From an uncultured Prevotella sp. (lineage in GTDB: Bacteria; Bacteroidota; Bacteroidia; Bacteroidales; Bacteroidaceae), in assembly GCA_934204655.1 (NCBI GenBank), contig CAKPZJ010000026.1:1-40388 (forward strand): a stretch of 40,388 nucleotides of DNA, given 5' to 3'. Below the pieces are notes generated by a model. That model was not told the DNA's origin. It saw only the letters and a list, made by a program, of their open reading frames with translations, and made no database searches. A program made the translations under genes and the position numbers. This document shows, one piece after another, positions 1 through 9,646 of the stretch; position 1 is the first letter of the stretch, and the number at the start of each line of letters is the position of its first letter.

Positions 1-274
1 AACTCGATTGTTCCCTCTTTCCGGGGTTATTTGATTAATATTTAACTGGTCCCGATTTTAACGGGACACTAATGATAATTAATTATTTAAATGTTTGTGT
101 TAGAAATGTTATCTTGCATCAAATATGCTTGCAAAATTAACATTAATCATAGAAATGACCAAAGAAACCGAGCAGAATGTTACCCACAGCTACCTAAATA
201 ATAACACAGACAGCCCCGCCATACCTACTGACAGGCACGGCGGGGCTGCGATGGGGTCCGAGAGGACAGCGGTG
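1..274. other. Intergenic left edge, no gene found
   Basis: AT-rich stretch with no convincing coding frame. It holds a small hairpin at 49-67 (arms GTCCCG and CGGGAC, 7-nt loop), possibly a terminator for a gene left of the window, and the terminator-like hairpin of the C1 peptidase gene at 211-248. The open frame that starts at 125 on the plus strand lies mostly opposite the peptidase gene and is not credible. Confidence 0.6.
211..248 (-). terminator. Probable terminator of the C1B peptidase gene
   Basis: Inverted repeat CAGCCCCGCC (211-220) and GGCGGGGCTG (239-248), 10 perfect base pairs around an 18-nt loop. It lies 26 bp past the peptidase stop codon on the minus strand. The sequence beyond it in the direction of transcription is T-rich but interrupted, so this is a likely rather than textbook rho-independent terminator. 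Confidence 0.55.
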
Positions 275-1681
275 CTACTCGTCCTCGGCAAAGAGGGGGT
301 CTTCGGGCATCACCATGACGGGCTTCTGATCGGCCTCGCGAACAAGGGCCTCGGGCACGTACTCCTTGTTGACCACCAGGCGGAACATGAACTCATTGAA
401 CCAGCGGTTGGTCATTATGAAGCAGCCCGCGAACCCATTGTCGGGGCCCCAGCTGTTCTCTACCTTCCACTTGATGGGGTTGCCCTGGGCATCGAGGTCT
501 ACGGCCGTAAGGGTCATGGCATGTGTGGAGCCACTGTCGAACGTTTCGATGCGCTGAGCCTTGTTCATGCCAAAGGTGGTACCGAAGAGCGTGCCATAGT
601 CAAAGTTTTCGGTGTCCAGATAGCCGCGCTTGCGGTCCAGCTGCTTACCTACATCGTAACTGGAGTACATCTTGTGGCCGCCCTTGATGCTGGCAATGGC
701 CAGGCGGGCTATCTCGTCCATGGGCAGATTAAGGTATTTCCAGTTGTGACCATCGTAGGTGTGGCGGTCGTACTCTACCTCGTAGGTCTTATGGTAAGGG
801 CGACGCGGGTCGTTCATCACCATGATAAAGGTGCCGTTGAGCTTGCCGCCCACGGTAGCCTCGTAGAACGACTTGGGGGTGTACTTCTTAGCCGGAGCCA
901 CGGCCTTGCCGTTCTTGTCGGTAAAGGCGTAGGTAAACTCCTGCACGGGCTCGCCGATGGTAAGCGCCAAGATGTGGTAGATGGTGCCCAACATCTCTAC
1001 CTTACGGGCGCGGATAGCCTGGGGCTTCTTGCCGGCAGCCACCATGGCCCGTAGTTCCAGGCCGTACTCGCGCAGTTTAGAGGAGACCACCCTGGCCATA
1101 CGGCTGGTATTGTCTGACGAGTAGGTCTCGGGCATTACCGACATGGGAACCAGTCCGTACTTCTCTGCCAAGTCTGCCACACCACAGAAAGTGCCACCAT
1201 CGCTGATGGGGTGCTGGAAGAAAAAGCGCACACGGGTATCGTCCATGGGCTTGCGGGCACAGTCTATCACACCCTGGAGCATCAGATTGGCTTTTTCCAG
1301 CTGATCGTAGAAGAACAGGTACGCCTGCGAGTACTCTACCCGCAGTGTATCGGCATGGCGCTGGGCAAAGTTGGCGCGCAGGACATTGAGGCCCGAGAAC
1401 ATCCAGCAGCGGCCAGAGCTCTTCTGGTTATGGATGCTCTGGCGGGGAGTCTCGTTACTGAAGTAGGTGTCTACCTGACGGGTAGATGCGTAGGTCTTGG
1501 CCAGGTCGTCGATAGAGTTGGTGGCGATGGCATTGGCCAGGGCCTTGTCAGAGGCTGCCGTGGGCTGCGCCTTGCGGATAGCGGTCAGCATGTCGGAGCT
1601 GAGCCCGCCGTCGCGGGTCTGCGCCGATACGCTGAGGGTACAGGCCAGGGCAACGGAGAGTAGAAGGGTCTTTGTATTCAT
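275..1681 (-). CDS. pepC: Exported C1B cysteine aminopeptidase (bleomycin hydrolase/PepC family)
   Basis: Encodes 468 residues. The N-terminus is a signal peptide (Lys near the start, hydrophobic core, cleavage near SVSAQ at 17-21), so the enzyme is probably periplasmic or a lipid-free exported peptidase, unlike cytoplasmic PepC of lactobacilli. The papain-type triad is visible: Cys92 in SSGRCWMFSGLN, His387 in STHAMTLTAV and Asn409 in VENSWG. The family (C1B) removes N-terminal residues from peptides and forms barrel-shaped hexamers; length fits. The ATG at 1681 was chosen because it gives the signal peptide and lies 31 bp after a TAnnTTTG box; the frame stays open 71 codons upstream but that part is compositionally unlike protein. 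Transcribed alone, divergent from dxs. Confidence 0.9.
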   Translation of the reverse strand: MNTKTLLLSVALACTLSVSAQTRDGGLSSDMLTAIRKAQPTAASDKALANAIATNSIDDLAKTYASTRQVDTYFSNETPRQSIHNQKSSGRCWMFSGLNVLRANFAQRHADTLRVEYSQAYLFFYDQLEKANLMLQGVIDCARKPMDDTRVRFFFQHPISDGGTFCGVADLAEKYGLVPMSVMPETYSSDNTSRMARVVSSKLREYGLELRAMVAAGKKPQAIRARKVEMLGTIYHILALTIGEPVQEFTYAFTDKNGKAVAPAKKYTPKSFYEATVGGKLNGTFIMVMNDPRRPYHKTYEVEYDRHTYDGHNWKYLNLPMDEIARLAIASIKGGHKMYSSYDVGKQLDRKRGYLDTENFDYGTLFGTTFGMNKAQRIETFDSGSTHAMTLTAVDLDAQGNPIKWKVENSWGPDNGFAGCFIMTNRWFNEFMFRLVVNKEYVPEALVREADQKPVMVMPEDPLFAEDE

Positions 1682-1711
1682 TGTTACTATATATATAAAT
1701 ATGTGTAACTG

Positions 1712-1719
1712 CAAAATTA
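1712..1719 (-). promoter_or_regulatory. Promoter -7 box for the C1B peptidase gene
   Basis: TAATTTTG on the minus strand matches the Bacteroidetes -7 consensus TAnnTTTG and sits 31 bp upstream of the chosen ATG. A TTTG at 1744-1747 lies 24 bp further up, slightly longer than the usual 19-21 bp, so the -33 element is weak. Confidence 0.6.
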
Positions 1720-1865
1720 CTACTTTATCGCGAGTTGTGAAGACAAAAACGGGAGAAAATGCCATCACGGCCCTCTTTTTTAGTACCGGCAGGGCTTTCA
1801 CCGCGAGGGCAACAGGGGCCGTGGGAGCCATCGCAACACTCACCGCGACACCCGCCACCCTGTCC

Positions 1866-1877
1866 GCAGGTACCTGC
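1866..1877. promoter_or_regulatory. Perfect 12-bp palindrome in the pepC/dxs divergent region
   Basis: GCAGGTACCTGC is a perfect palindrome 45 bp upstream of the dxs -7 box and within the 272-bp divergent spacer. It could be an operator; nothing else supports this, and short palindromes occur by chance. Confidence 0.2.
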
Positions 1878-1922
1878 ATGCAAATTTCGGTCAATATTCA
1901 GCCTGTTTTCAAAAAAAATTAA

Positions 1923-1930
1923 TACTTTTG
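1923..1930 (+). promoter_or_regulatory. Promoter -7 box for dxs-trkA-trkH
   Basis: TACTTTTG matches TAnnTTTG and lies 23 bp upstream of the dxs GTG codon, giving a short leader. No clear TTTG is found 19-21 bp upstream; the region there is a run of A preceded by GTTTTC. Confidence 0.6.
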
Positions 1931-1953
1931 CAAGGTTAATGAGCTAATTAGTT

Positions 1954-3846
1954 GTGGACAAGAACAAATTCGGACTGCTAAGCCAGATAAAATATCCGTC
2001 AGACCTGCGCCGACTGGATGTCAGCAAACTGCCAGAGGTGTGCAGCGAGCTTCGACAGGACATCATTGACGAGGTATCGGCCAACCCGGGCCACTTCGCG
2101 TCGAGCTTGGGCGTGGTCGAGATAACCGTGGCGCTGCACTACGTATTCAACACGCCCTACGACAGGGTGGTTTGGGACGTGGGGCACCAGGCTTACGGTC
2201 ACAAGATACTCACGGGGCGGCGGGACACGTTCTGCACCAACCGGCATCTACACGGCATACGTCCATTCCCTACTCCGGTGGAGAGCGAGTACGACACCTT
2301 TACCTGCGGACACGCCTCCAACTCTATATCGGCGGCTCTGGGTATGGCCGTGGCAGCCCGCAAGACGGGACATGCCGACCGCCATGTGGTGGCCGTGATA
2401 GGCGATGGCGCCATGAGCGGCGGCCTGGCCTTCGAGGGCCTCAACAATGTATCGTCGACCCCTAATGACCTGCTCATCATACTCAATGACAACGACATGA
2501 GTATAGACCGGGCTGTGGGAGGTATGGAGAAATACCTGCTCAACCTGGATACCAACGAGACTTACAACCGGCTACGTTTCAAGGCGGCCCGCTGGCTGCA
2601 TGCCAACGGCTACCTGAGCGAGAACCGCCGTAAGGGCATCATCCGCCTTAACAACGCCATCAAGTCTGTACTCAGCCACCAGCAAAACATATTCGAGGGG
2701 ATGAATATCCGTTACTTCGGTCCTTTTGATGGCCACAACGTGACGGAGATAGTCCGTGTGCTACGACAGCTGAAGGACATGAAGGGACCTAAGTTGCTGC
2801 ATCTGCACACCGTAAAGGGTAAGGGCTACAAGCCCGCAGAGGAGGCGGCTACCATCTGGCATGCTCCGGGCAAGTTTGATGCCGAGACGGGCGAGCGCAT
2901 AGTGGCCGATAGCTCCAACGAGCCGCCCAAATATCAGGACGTGTTCGGCGAGACGCTGCTGGAGCTGGCTCGCCAGAACCCACGGATAGTGGGCGTAACA
3001 CCCGCCATGCCCACGGGCTGCTCTATGAATATCCTGATGAAGGCCATGCCCGACAGGGCTTTCGACGTGGGTATTGCCGAGGGCCACGCGGTAACCTTCT
3101 CGGGGGGCATGGCCAAAGATGGACTCATACCGTTCTGCAATATATACAGCTCGTTTGCCCAGAGAGCTTACGACAACATCATTCATGACCTGGCCATACT
3201 CAACCTACCCGTGGTGATGTGCCTGGACCGTGGCGGACTGGTGGGCGAGGACGGGCCTACACACCATGGCGCTTTCGACATGGCTGCCCTGAGGCCCATA
3301 CCTAACCTGACGATAGCCTCGCCCATGGACGAGCGCGAGCTTCGCCGTCTGATGTACACGGCTCAGCTGCCCGACATGGGCACAGTGGTGCTGCGCTATC
3401 CGCGTGGCCGCTCCGAACACCGTGACTGGCGGTGCGCGCTGGAACCGGTAACGGTGGGCACGGGTCGCAAGATACACAAGGGACACGACGTGGCTGTGCT
3501 GACCATAGGCCCGATAGGCAATGAGGCAGAGCGGGCCATCAGCGAGGTCGAGGCAGAGACGGCGCTCACCGTGGCCCATTATGACATGCGTTTTCTGAAG
3601 CCCCTTGACGAAAATATCCTCCATGAGGTGGCCGACCGCTTTGACCGCGTCATCACGGTCGAGGACGGCGTGCGCTGTGGCGGACTGGGCTCGGCCGTTA
3701 TAGAGTGGATGGCCGACCACGGTTACAGTCCGCGCGTTACCCGCCTTGGCTTGCCCGACCATTTTGTCGAACACGGCTCGGTAGCTGAGCTCCGCCACAT
3801 CGTGGGTATAGACAAGGACGCCATAAAAGAACAGATAATAGGATGA
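1954..3846 (+). CDS. dxs: 1-deoxy-D-xylulose-5-phosphate synthase
   Basis: A 630-residue enzyme that condenses pyruvate and glyceraldehyde-3-phosphate, the first step of the MEP pathway for isoprenoids, and also feeds thiamine and pyridoxal synthesis. The transketolase-like motifs are in order: His48, VGHQAYGHK (77-84), the thiamine-diphosphate/Mg site GDGAMSGG (150-157) with Asn180, FGPFDGHN near 255-262, and the catalytic Glu376 in IAEGHAV followed by [15 protein letters not shown]. Translation starts at a GTG codon; no ATG gives a sensible alternative, and the predicted N-terminus aligns in style with known Dxs proteins. It overlaps trkA by four bases (ATGA), so the genes are probably translationally coupled. 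A polyprenyl synthase that would use the product lies 13 kb away. Confidence 0.96.
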   Translation: MDKNKFGLLSQIKYPSDLRRLDVSKLPEVCSELRQDIIDEVSANPGHFASSLGVVEITVALHYVFNTPYDRVVWDVGHQAYGHKILTGRRDTFCTNRHLHGIRPFPTPVESEYDTFTCGHASNSISAALGMAVAARKTGHADRHVVAVIGDGAMSGGLAFEGLNNVSSTPNDLLIILNDNDMSIDRAVGGMEKYLLNLDTNETYNRLRFKAARWLHANGYLSENRRKGIIRLNNAIKSVLSHQQNIFEGMNIRYFGPFDGHNVTEIVRVLRQLKDMKGPKLLHLHTVKGKGYKPAEEAATIWHAPGKFDAETGERIVADSSNEPPKYQDVFGETLLELARQNPRIVGVTPAMPTGCSMNILMKAMPDRAFDVGIAEGHAVTFSGGMAKDGLIPFCNIYSSFAQRAYDNIIHDLAILNLPVVMCLDRGGLVGEDGPTHHGAFDMAALRPIPNLTIASPMDERELRRLMYTAQLPDMGTVVLRYPRGRSEHRDWRCALEPVTVGTGRKIHKGHDVAVLTIGPIGNEAERAISEVEAETALTVAHYDMRFLKPLDENILHEVADRFDRVITVEDGVRCGGLGSAVIEWMADHGYSPRVTRLGLPDHFVEHGSVAELRHIVGIDKDAIKEQIIG

Positions 3847-5186
3847 AAATCATTATAACCGGTGCCTACGCCATAGGCACCCACCTGGCGCGGCTGCTCT
3901 CGCGCAATCACGAGGACATCACACTGATAGACCCAGACCCAGACAGACTGGCCTGCATAGGCAGTGACTACGACCTGTTGACCATGGAGGCCGACCCGGA
4001 CAGCGTTAAGGCGCTGCGAGAGGCTGGCGTGGGACACGCAGACCTCTTCATAGCCGTAACGCCCGACCAGAGCCTCAACCTGAACTGCTGTATGCTGGCC
4101 AAGGCCCTCGGCGCGCGCAAGACGGTGGCCAAGATAGACAAGTCGGAGTACATTGAGGAAGAGACGGAAGACTTCTTCTGCCGGCTGGGTGTCGATGAGC
4201 TGATATATCCAGAGGCGCTGGCAGCCAGAGATATCAATAACGGGCTCAAGATGTCCTGGGTGCGTCAGCGGTGGGACGTTCATAATGGGGCGTTGGTCAT
4301 GTTGGGCATAAAGTTACGCGAGGGCTGCGAAATACTGAACCGCCCACTCAGGGAGCTGTGCGGGGCACAAGACCCGTACCACGTTGTGGCCGTAAAGAGG
4401 GGCTCCGACACCATCATACCAGGCGGCAACGATGAGCTGAAGCTCTTTGACCTGGCATACTTTATGACCACGCGTCAGTACATACCCTATATACGTAAGA
4501 TAGTAGGCAAGGAGCAGTACGCAGACGTCAAGAACGTTATGATTATGGGCGGTGGAAACACCGCGATTAACGCCATCAAGGGCATGCCTGCCTATATGGA
4601 TGTAAAGGTCATCGAGAGCAACGCCGAGCGGTGCGAGGAGCTCAACGACCTGCTCAACAACCACGAGGTGCTGGTCATCAATGGCGACGGACGCGACTTG
4701 ACGCTGCTCACCGAGGAGAGTATTAATAACACGCAGGCTTTTGTGGCGCTCACGGGCAACACGGAAACCAACATACTGGCCTGTCTGACGGCCAAGCGCA
4801 TGGGAGTACGCAAGACGGTGGCCATGGTAGAGAACCTGGACTACGTGAGCATGGCCGAGAGCCTGGATATAGGTACCATTATTAATAAGAAGGCCATAGC
4901 AGCCAGCCGCATCTACCAGATGATGCTCGATGCCGACGTGATGAACGTCACCTTCCTGATGTCGGCCAACGCCGACGTAGCCGAGTTTATCCCCAAGGAG
5001 GGCTCGAAGATTACCCAGAAGCCCGTGCGCGACCTGGGACTGCCACAGGGTATGACCATAGGCGGACTGGTACGCGATGGCGAGGGCATGCTGGTATCGG
5101 GCAACACGCAGATACAGGCTGCCGACTCGGTGATGGTGTTCTGCCACAATATCAATATGAAGAAGATAGAAAAGTTCTTTATCTGA
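3843..5186 (+). CDS. trkA: Trk system potassium uptake regulator TrkA
   Basis: 447 residues, a cytoplasmic NAD-binding regulatory subunit that gates the TrkH channel. Two RCK modules are visible. The first starts with the Rossmann glycine motif [10 protein letters not shown] (residues 7-16) and an acidic residue at the end of the second strand (LIDPD). The second starts near residue 228 with [12 protein letters not shown] and runs to a C-terminal TrkA-C domain ending in [19 protein letters not shown]. Length is typical for the tandem-RCK form (about 450-460). The start codon overlaps the dxs stop; trkH follows after 16 bp, so dxs-trkA-trkH form one operon. Confidence 0.95.
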   Translation: MKIIITGAYAIGTHLARLLSRNHEDITLIDPDPDRLACIGSDYDLLTMEADPDSVKALREAGVGHADLFIAVTPDQSLNLNCCMLAKALGARKTVAKIDKSEYIEEETEDFFCRLGVDELIYPEALAARDINNGLKMSWVRQRWDVHNGALVMLGIKLREGCEILNRPLRELCGAQDPYHVVAVKRGSDTIIPGGNDELKLFDLAYFMTTRQYIPYIRKIVGKEQYADVKNVMIMGGGNTAINAIKGMPAYMDVKVIESNAERCEELNDLLNNHEVLVINGDGRDLTLLTEESINNTQAFVALTGNTETNILACLTAKRMGVRKTVAMVENLDYVSMAESLDIGTIINKKAIAASRIYQMMLDADVMNVTFLMSANADVAEFIPKEGSKITQKPVRDLGLPQGMTIGGLVRDGEGMLVSGNTQIQAADSVMVFCHNINMKKIEKFFI

Positions 5187-5202
5187 ATAACCGCAGCTTG
5201 AT

Positions 5203-6660
5203 ATGATTAACTGGAACATGGTCAGTAAGATTATGGGGGCACTGCTCTTTATCGAGGCAGCCCTCATGTCTATATGCCTGGGTATCGCCGTAGGCTACGG
5301 CGAGAACGATGTGCCGGCCTTCATCACCTCGGTCAGCCTGATTGTCATGGCCGGATTTATATTCAGGTACCTTGGCCGACGGGCAGGCAACCGCCTGTCG
5401 CGAAAGGACGCCTACCTGGTGGTAACGCTGTCCTGGGTGGTCTTCAGCCTGTTTGGCTCACTTCCCTTTATGATCAGTGGTTACGTAACCAACTTCACGG
5501 ATGCTTTTTTTGAGAACATGTCGGGCTTCACCACCACGGGGGCGTCGGTCATAGACAACGTGGAGGCGCTGCCGCACGGCTTGTTGTTCTGGCGAACCTT
5601 CACCCAGTGGATAGGAGGCTTGGGCATCGTGTTCTTCACGGTGGCTCTGCTGCCCTCGCTCGACGGTGGCTACGTCAAGGTGTTCTCGGCCGAGATTACG
5701 GGGCCCATACACACCAAACTACACCCCCGCCTGTCCATGGGAGCCAAGTATATATGGATGGTGTACATCGCCCTGACGCTGTCGTGTCTGGGCTGTTTCA
5801 TGCTGTTCGGCATGAATTTCTGGGAGAGTATCAACTATGCCATGACATCTACTGCTACAGGTGGGTTCTCCATCTACAACGAGAGCATAGAGACCTTCAG
5901 GTCGCCCGCGCTCGAATATACGTGTGCAGTGTTCTGCTTCCTGTCCGGAGTTAACTTCACCCTACTCTACTTCACGGTAGCCCGCCGCCGGATAGGCATG
6001 TTGTTCAAGAGCGATGAGTTCAAGTTCTACCTGCTGATGACCCTAGCATGTACGGCGTTTATCATGTACCAGCTGATGGCCCACTGTGGCTACAACGCAG
6101 AACACGCTTTCCGCAGCGGTGTGTTCCAGGTGGTCACGTTTATTACCACCACGGGCCTGTTCAATGACAATGCGGCCCTGTGGCCCCACGTTACATGGGT
6201 GGTGCTGGCCGTGTGCATGTTCGTGGGAGCCTGCTCGGGCTCCACGAGCGGTGCCTTCAAGTGCATAAGAAGCATGATGGTGCTGAAGGTTATCCGCAAC
6301 GAGCTGCGACAGATACTGCATCCCAACGCCGTACTCCCCCTGAAGGTAGACGGGGTCAACGTGCCCATGCAGAAACGGGTTACACTACTGGCCTTCCTGG
6401 CCACTTACCTCATCATGTTAGTGGTGGTGGCCTTCATTATGATAGCCTGCGGCATAGACCACACTAACGCCATAACCATCTGCCTAAGCAGCTTAGGCAA
6501 CGTGGGGCCATCGCTCGGACTGGAGATAGGCCCCACCATGTCATGGAGTATGCTACCCGCAGCAGCCAAGTGGACCTGCTCGTTTATGATGCTGGTAGGC
6601 CGACTTGAGATTTTCACCGTGATGGTTATCTTTACCCCGTCATTCTGGAAAGAGAACTAA
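5203..6660 (+). CDS. trkH: Trk potassium transporter membrane subunit TrkH
   Basis: 485 residues, polytopic inner-membrane protein. The four pore-loop signatures of the SKT superfamily can be read in order: TTTGAS (110-115), TATGGF (about residue 219), TTTGLF (about 310) and LGNVGPS (431-437); the glycines line the K+ selectivity filter. About ten hydrophobic helices surround them. It is the channel partner of the TrkA protein encoded immediately upstream. Size is typical of TrkH from Bacteroidetes. Ends 82 bp before manA. Confidence 0.95.
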   Translation: MINWNMVSKIMGALLFIEAALMSICLGIAVGYGENDVPAFITSVSLIVMAGFIFRYLGRRAGNRLSRKDAYLVVTLSWVVFSLFGSLPFMISGYVTNFTDAFFENMSGFTTTGASVIDNVEALPHGLLFWRTFTQWIGGLGIVFFTVALLPSLDGGYVKVFSAEITGPIHTKLHPRLSMGAKYIWMVYIALTLSCLGCFMLFGMNFWESINYAMTSTATGGFSIYNESIETFRSPALEYTCAVFCFLSGVNFTLLYFTVARRRIGMLFKSDEFKFYLLMTLACTAFIMYQLMAHCGYNAEHAFRSGVFQVVTFITTTGLFNDNAALWPHVTWVVLAVCMFVGACSGSTSGAFKCIRSMMVLKVIRNELRQILHPNAVLPLKVDGVNVPMQKRVTLLAFLATYLIMLVVVAFIMIACGIDHTNAITICLSSLGNVGPSLGLEIGPTMSWSMLPAAAKWTCSFMMLVGRLEIFTVMVIFTPSFWKEN

Positions 6661-6742
6661 GCGCCCGCCATGCCGGTAAGCACGGCGACCACGGCGCACA
6701 ATATAGTAACTACAACTTATACATTAATAATAACACTGGCTT

Positions 6743-7705
6743 ATGAAACCATTAAAATTTGAGGCGCTGCTGAAGCAGACCATCTGGGGAGGAGACAAGA
6801 TTATCCCCTTTAAGCATCTTAATGAAAAGCTCGACAACGTGGGCGAAAGCTGGGAGATATCTGGCGTGCCCGGCAATGAGACCGTGGTAGCCGACGGAGA
6901 GTTTGCCGGCGAAAAGCTGAACGTCCTGGTGGCACAGCTAAAGGACAAACTGGTAGGCAAAGCCAACTATGAGCGCTTCGGAGACGAGTTTCCACTGCTC
7001 ATCAAGTTCATTGATGCCCGCCAAGACCTCTCTATCCAGGTACATCCCACCGACGAGATAGCCAAGAAGCAGGGCAAGGAGCGGGGAAAGACCGAGATGT
7101 GGTACATCATGGACTCTGACAAGGGGGCCAAGCTCTATAGCGGACTGAAGAAACAGATTACGCCCGAGCAGTACAAGGCCATGGTCGAGGACGATACCAT
7201 TACCGATGCCCTGGCCCAGTACGAGGTCAAGGAGGGCGACTGCTTCTTCCTGCCGGCAGGCCGCATACACGCCATAGGTACCGGCTGTTTCCTGGCAGAG
7301 ATACAGCAGACCAGCGACGTTACCTATAGAATATACGACTACAAGCGCAAGGATAAGGAAGGCCACTATAGACAGCTACATACCAAGGAGGCGGCCGAGT
7401 GTATTAACTACCACGTCGAGAAGAACTACCGCACGGAGTACGTGGCTACCAAGAACCAGGGCGTGACGCTCGTGAGCTGCCCATACTTTACCACGGCGGT
7501 CTACGACCTGACCGAGCCGATGACACTGGACTACAGTGAGCTCGACAGCTTTGTCATTCTCATCGGAATGAAGGGCGAGGCCACCATCACCGACAACGAG
7601 GGCAACACGGTGACCCTGAGCGCGGGCCAGTCGATTATCGTACCGGCCACCACGCAGACCCTCAAGGTAGAGGGAACCCTCAAGTTCCTGGAGACGTACG
7701 TATAA
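6743..7705 (+). CDS. manA: Class I mannose-6-phosphate isomerase
   Basis: 320 residues. Interconverts mannose-6-phosphate and fructose-6-phosphate, linking mannose use with GDP-mannose/GDP-fucose precursor supply. The zinc-binding cupin residues are visible: Gln99 and His101 in SIQVHPTDE, Glu118 in KTEMWYIMD, and His176 in PAGRIHAIGTG; the downstream DVTYRIYDYKR motif is also typical of the family. This is the short bacterial form (about 320 residues) rather than the 390-residue enterobacterial one. No -7 box was recognised in the 82-bp gap after trkH, so it may be partly read through from the trk operon. Convergent with the DUF4435 gene. Confidence 0.93.
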   Translation: MKPLKFEALLKQTIWGGDKIIPFKHLNEKLDNVGESWEISGVPGNETVVADGEFAGEKLNVLVAQLKDKLVGKANYERFGDEFPLLIKFIDARQDLSIQVHPTDEIAKKQGKERGKTEMWYIMDSDKGAKLYSGLKKQITPEQYKAMVEDDTITDALAQYEVKEGDCFFLPAGRIHAIGTGCFLAEIQQTSDVTYRIYDYKRKDKEGHYRQLHTKEAAECINYHVEKNYRTEYVATKNQGVTLVSCPYFTTAVYDLTEPMTLDYSELDSFVILIGMKGEATITDNEGNTVTLSAGQSIIVPATTQTLKVEGTLKFLETYV

Positions 7706-7755
7706 CGCCGACCACTCATCACTGATAGCCGCGGGGCCACGCCCCCGGCACCGCC

Positions 7756-7803
7756 AATCCGGAACCGCAGACCTGCCGCGATGCAGGCTTACGGTTCCGG
7801 ATT
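7756..7803. terminator. Bidirectional hairpin between manA and the DUF4435 gene
   Basis: Perfect 12-bp outer stem AATCCGGAACCG (7756-7767) with CGGTTCCGGATT (7792-7803), plus an inner 5-bp stem CCTGC/GCAGG (7772-7776, 7783-7787). The stop codon of the minus-strand gene (7789-7791) lies inside the hairpin. It sits between convergent genes and probably ends both transcripts, although there is no long T run. Confidence 0.65.
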
Positions 7804-8805
7804 AGCGTTACGGGCCGCCATGAAGTGCTCCACGTCGGCCTGGATACGCCTGAAAGGCTCCGAGAGCACATATCCTAAGTTTTTCTTCAACATGACCGCC
7901 ACATCGGCCACACTGTTAGCGTAACAGCTCAGCTCGTTGCGCCGCTGGGTGGCGTGCATGCTCTCGCGGGTTATCTCCTGCTCGCGCTCGCGTATCAGCC
8001 GGGTACAAACCATGGTCAGCATGGGCACCACGACCCTGTCAAACAGATGGTGGCCCTGTATATATAAATAGGTGGTGGCTGGGGTGACGCCCAGACGGTG
8101 CAGGTCGGCCTCCACGGCAGCCAGCCCATCGCGGGCCGATGGGTTGCGCCGTCTCAGAGCCGCTACCCGGCGCGCCACACGGCCCCGCAGCCGCTGCAAG
8201 AGGTCGGCGGCATGGGCCAGGTCAAAACGCCCCATCTCGATAGCGGCCAGGAAGTCTGTAAGGGTAAACTCAGTATAGCGCGGAGTACGGTAGTACCATA
8301 TACTCCATACAAACAGCGGGTAAATGATTTCAGAATACGAGCTCATGAAGCCCTCTATGTCAAAGATGTCATGGTCGTTGAGTGTAATGGCCACACACAC
8401 GTCGTGGAGCGAGGGCGCGTAGCACTGCAAGTTCTCTATGGCATACGCATAGGTATGAAATACGTATGGGTTGGCCACCACCTCGTGCGAGGTGGGTGTG
8501 GCCCCCTGTACCAAGTAGTCATAGTCGGCATCCACGCAGGCTATCATGTCGGTGCCCACGCGGTCGCGCAGCAGGTTCATCAGCACGGCCTTCTTGCCAC
8601 GCTTCAGCAGATGGCCCCTGGACGGCAGCATTACCTGGAAGAAGTACTGCGGTGTCTCAAAGTGGGTCAGTACGGTCCTCCAGAAGAACACGTCATCGTA
8701 GCTCTCCACATAGGCCACTATGCGGCGGCGCGCCGTGCGCGAATTGAGCCTGTTGGCCGCCGCAAAGTAATCAGACGACAGGCTCTCGCTCAGTCTCCTA
8801 CCCAT
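7789..8805 (-). CDS. DUF4435/Toprim-like protein, AriB-type partner of the adjacent ATPase
   Basis: 338 residues, predicted cytoplasmic. The first 100 residues have the layout of DUF4435, a Toprim-like nuclease fold: Glu34 in the strand-turn VAYVESYDDVFFW, then a Gly/Lys-rich segment (SRGHLLKRGKKAVLMNLL, 62-79), and Asp92/Asp94 in IACVDADYDYL, the expected metal-binding DxD. The remainder is helical and rich in Arg. The start overlaps the 3' end of the ATPase gene by 8 bp, so the two are co-translated. ATPase followed by DUF4435 is the order of ariA-ariB in the PARIS defence system, where AriB is the toxic effector nuclease. Whether this pair is a defence system or a chromosomal Bacteroidetes pair of other function cannot be told from sequence alone. 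Confidence 0.8.
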   Translation of the reverse strand: MGRRLSESLSSDYFAAANRLNSRTARRRIVAYVESYDDVFFWRTVLTHFETPQYFFQVMLPSRGHLLKRGKKAVLMNLLRDRVGTDMIACVDADYDYLVQGATPTSHEVVANPYVFHTYAYAIENLQCYAPSLHDVCVAITLNDHDIFDIEGFMSSYSEIIYPLFVWSIWYYRTPRYTEFTLTDFLAAIEMGRFDLAHAADLLQRLRGRVARRVAALRRRNPSARDGLAAVEADLHRLGVTPATTYLYIQGHHLFDRVVVPMLTMVCTRLIREREQEITRESMHATQRRNELSCYANSVADVAVMLKKNLGYVLSEPFRRIQADVEHFMAARNANPEP

Positions 8806-9622
8806 TTTTCACGATGATGTCTGACACCTCGGTCACCTTGTCCATCCAGCCGTTCATTATGACGGCCGGGCTGTGGGTGGTCAGTATTATCTGGACATTG
8901 GGGTTGAGCCCCAGGATAAGGTCTATGAGCTGCTGTTGCCAGTCTACGTGCAGGCTCACCTCTGGCTCGTCCATGAAGAGTACGTAGGGCTTGTTGTCCT
9001 GAACCAGCACGGTCAGCAAGATGGCCAGTATCTGTTTCTCGCCGCTCGACAACTGATAGGGCAGCAGCGTCTCGCCTATCTGGGTAAACCTTATCTCGTT
9101 GGCCGTGCGCACTATCTTCTTGCCGGTATCGGCGAAGAGACGGTCTATCGTGTCCTGGAACTTCAGTTTGGGCTCGCTGATGCGCTGCGCTTCCTCGGCG
9201 GCATCCGGTCGCCCCGACTGGAGCACACCGATGACGCGGTTGCCCACGTTGACCTGGTAATCCAGGTAGCGGCGCTGCAGTTGGAAGAGTTGCCAGTCGA
9301 GCTCGGTTACCAGGCTGATGTCTACCCGGGTAAGCACGTCGGCCTGGAGCAGCGGGCGGTCAAACGAGCGGATTATATCGTAACGTATCCAGCGCGCATC
9401 GGCCGGACTTACCTTCAGGTGGACGCCCTTGAGCATGTGGCTGGGAAACTCGCCACCCGCGGCGAGACCCTTTACCACCTTATTGAGTATGGTGCTCTTG
9501 CCCACGCCGTTGATGCCGCTCAGCACGTTGACCTTGCGGTCCAGGTTCCATATCACGTGGCGCTGGCCGCTCCACAATGACTCTATCTCTATCTGCTCTA
9601 TGTAGTCAGCATATTTCTGCAT
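8798..9622 (-). CDS. Small ABC/SMC-type ATPase (AAA_15/AAA_21-like), AriA-type
   Basis: 274 residues, soluble. Walker A is GINGVGKST (36-44), an ABC signature LSSGEKQ is at 191-197, Walker B with catalytic Glu is VLFMDEPE (214-221), and the H-loop His250 lies in LTTHSP. This is the architecture of OLD/RecF-like and AriA ATPases, which dimerise on ATP. It is short: only about 145 residues separate Walker A from the signature, so there is no long coiled coil. The ATG at 9622 was chosen because it lies 24 bp after a -7 box and starts right before the first strand; a further 49 in-frame codons upstream would overlap that promoter. Downstream partner is the DUF4435 gene. Confidence 0.88.
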   Translation of the reverse strand: MQKYADYIEQIEIESLWSGQRHVIWNLDRKVNVLSGINGVGKSTILNKVVKGLAAGGEFPSHMLKGVHLKVSPADARWIRYDIIRSFDRPLLQADVLTRVDISLVTELDWQLFQLQRRYLDYQVNVGNRVIGVLQSGRPDAAEEAQRISEPKLKFQDTIDRLFADTGKKIVRTANEIRFTQIGETLLPYQLSSGEKQILAILLTVLVQDNKPYVLFMDEPEVSLHVDWQQQLIDLILGLNPNVQIILTTHSPAVIMNGWMDKVTEVSDIIVKNG

Positions 9623-9646
9623 AATGATATAGGTTAAGTTTACGCG

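Noticed and set aside
1682..1894. N-terminal extension of the C1B peptidase
   Set aside because: It would remove the signal peptide from the N-terminus and run through the promoter box at 1712-1719.
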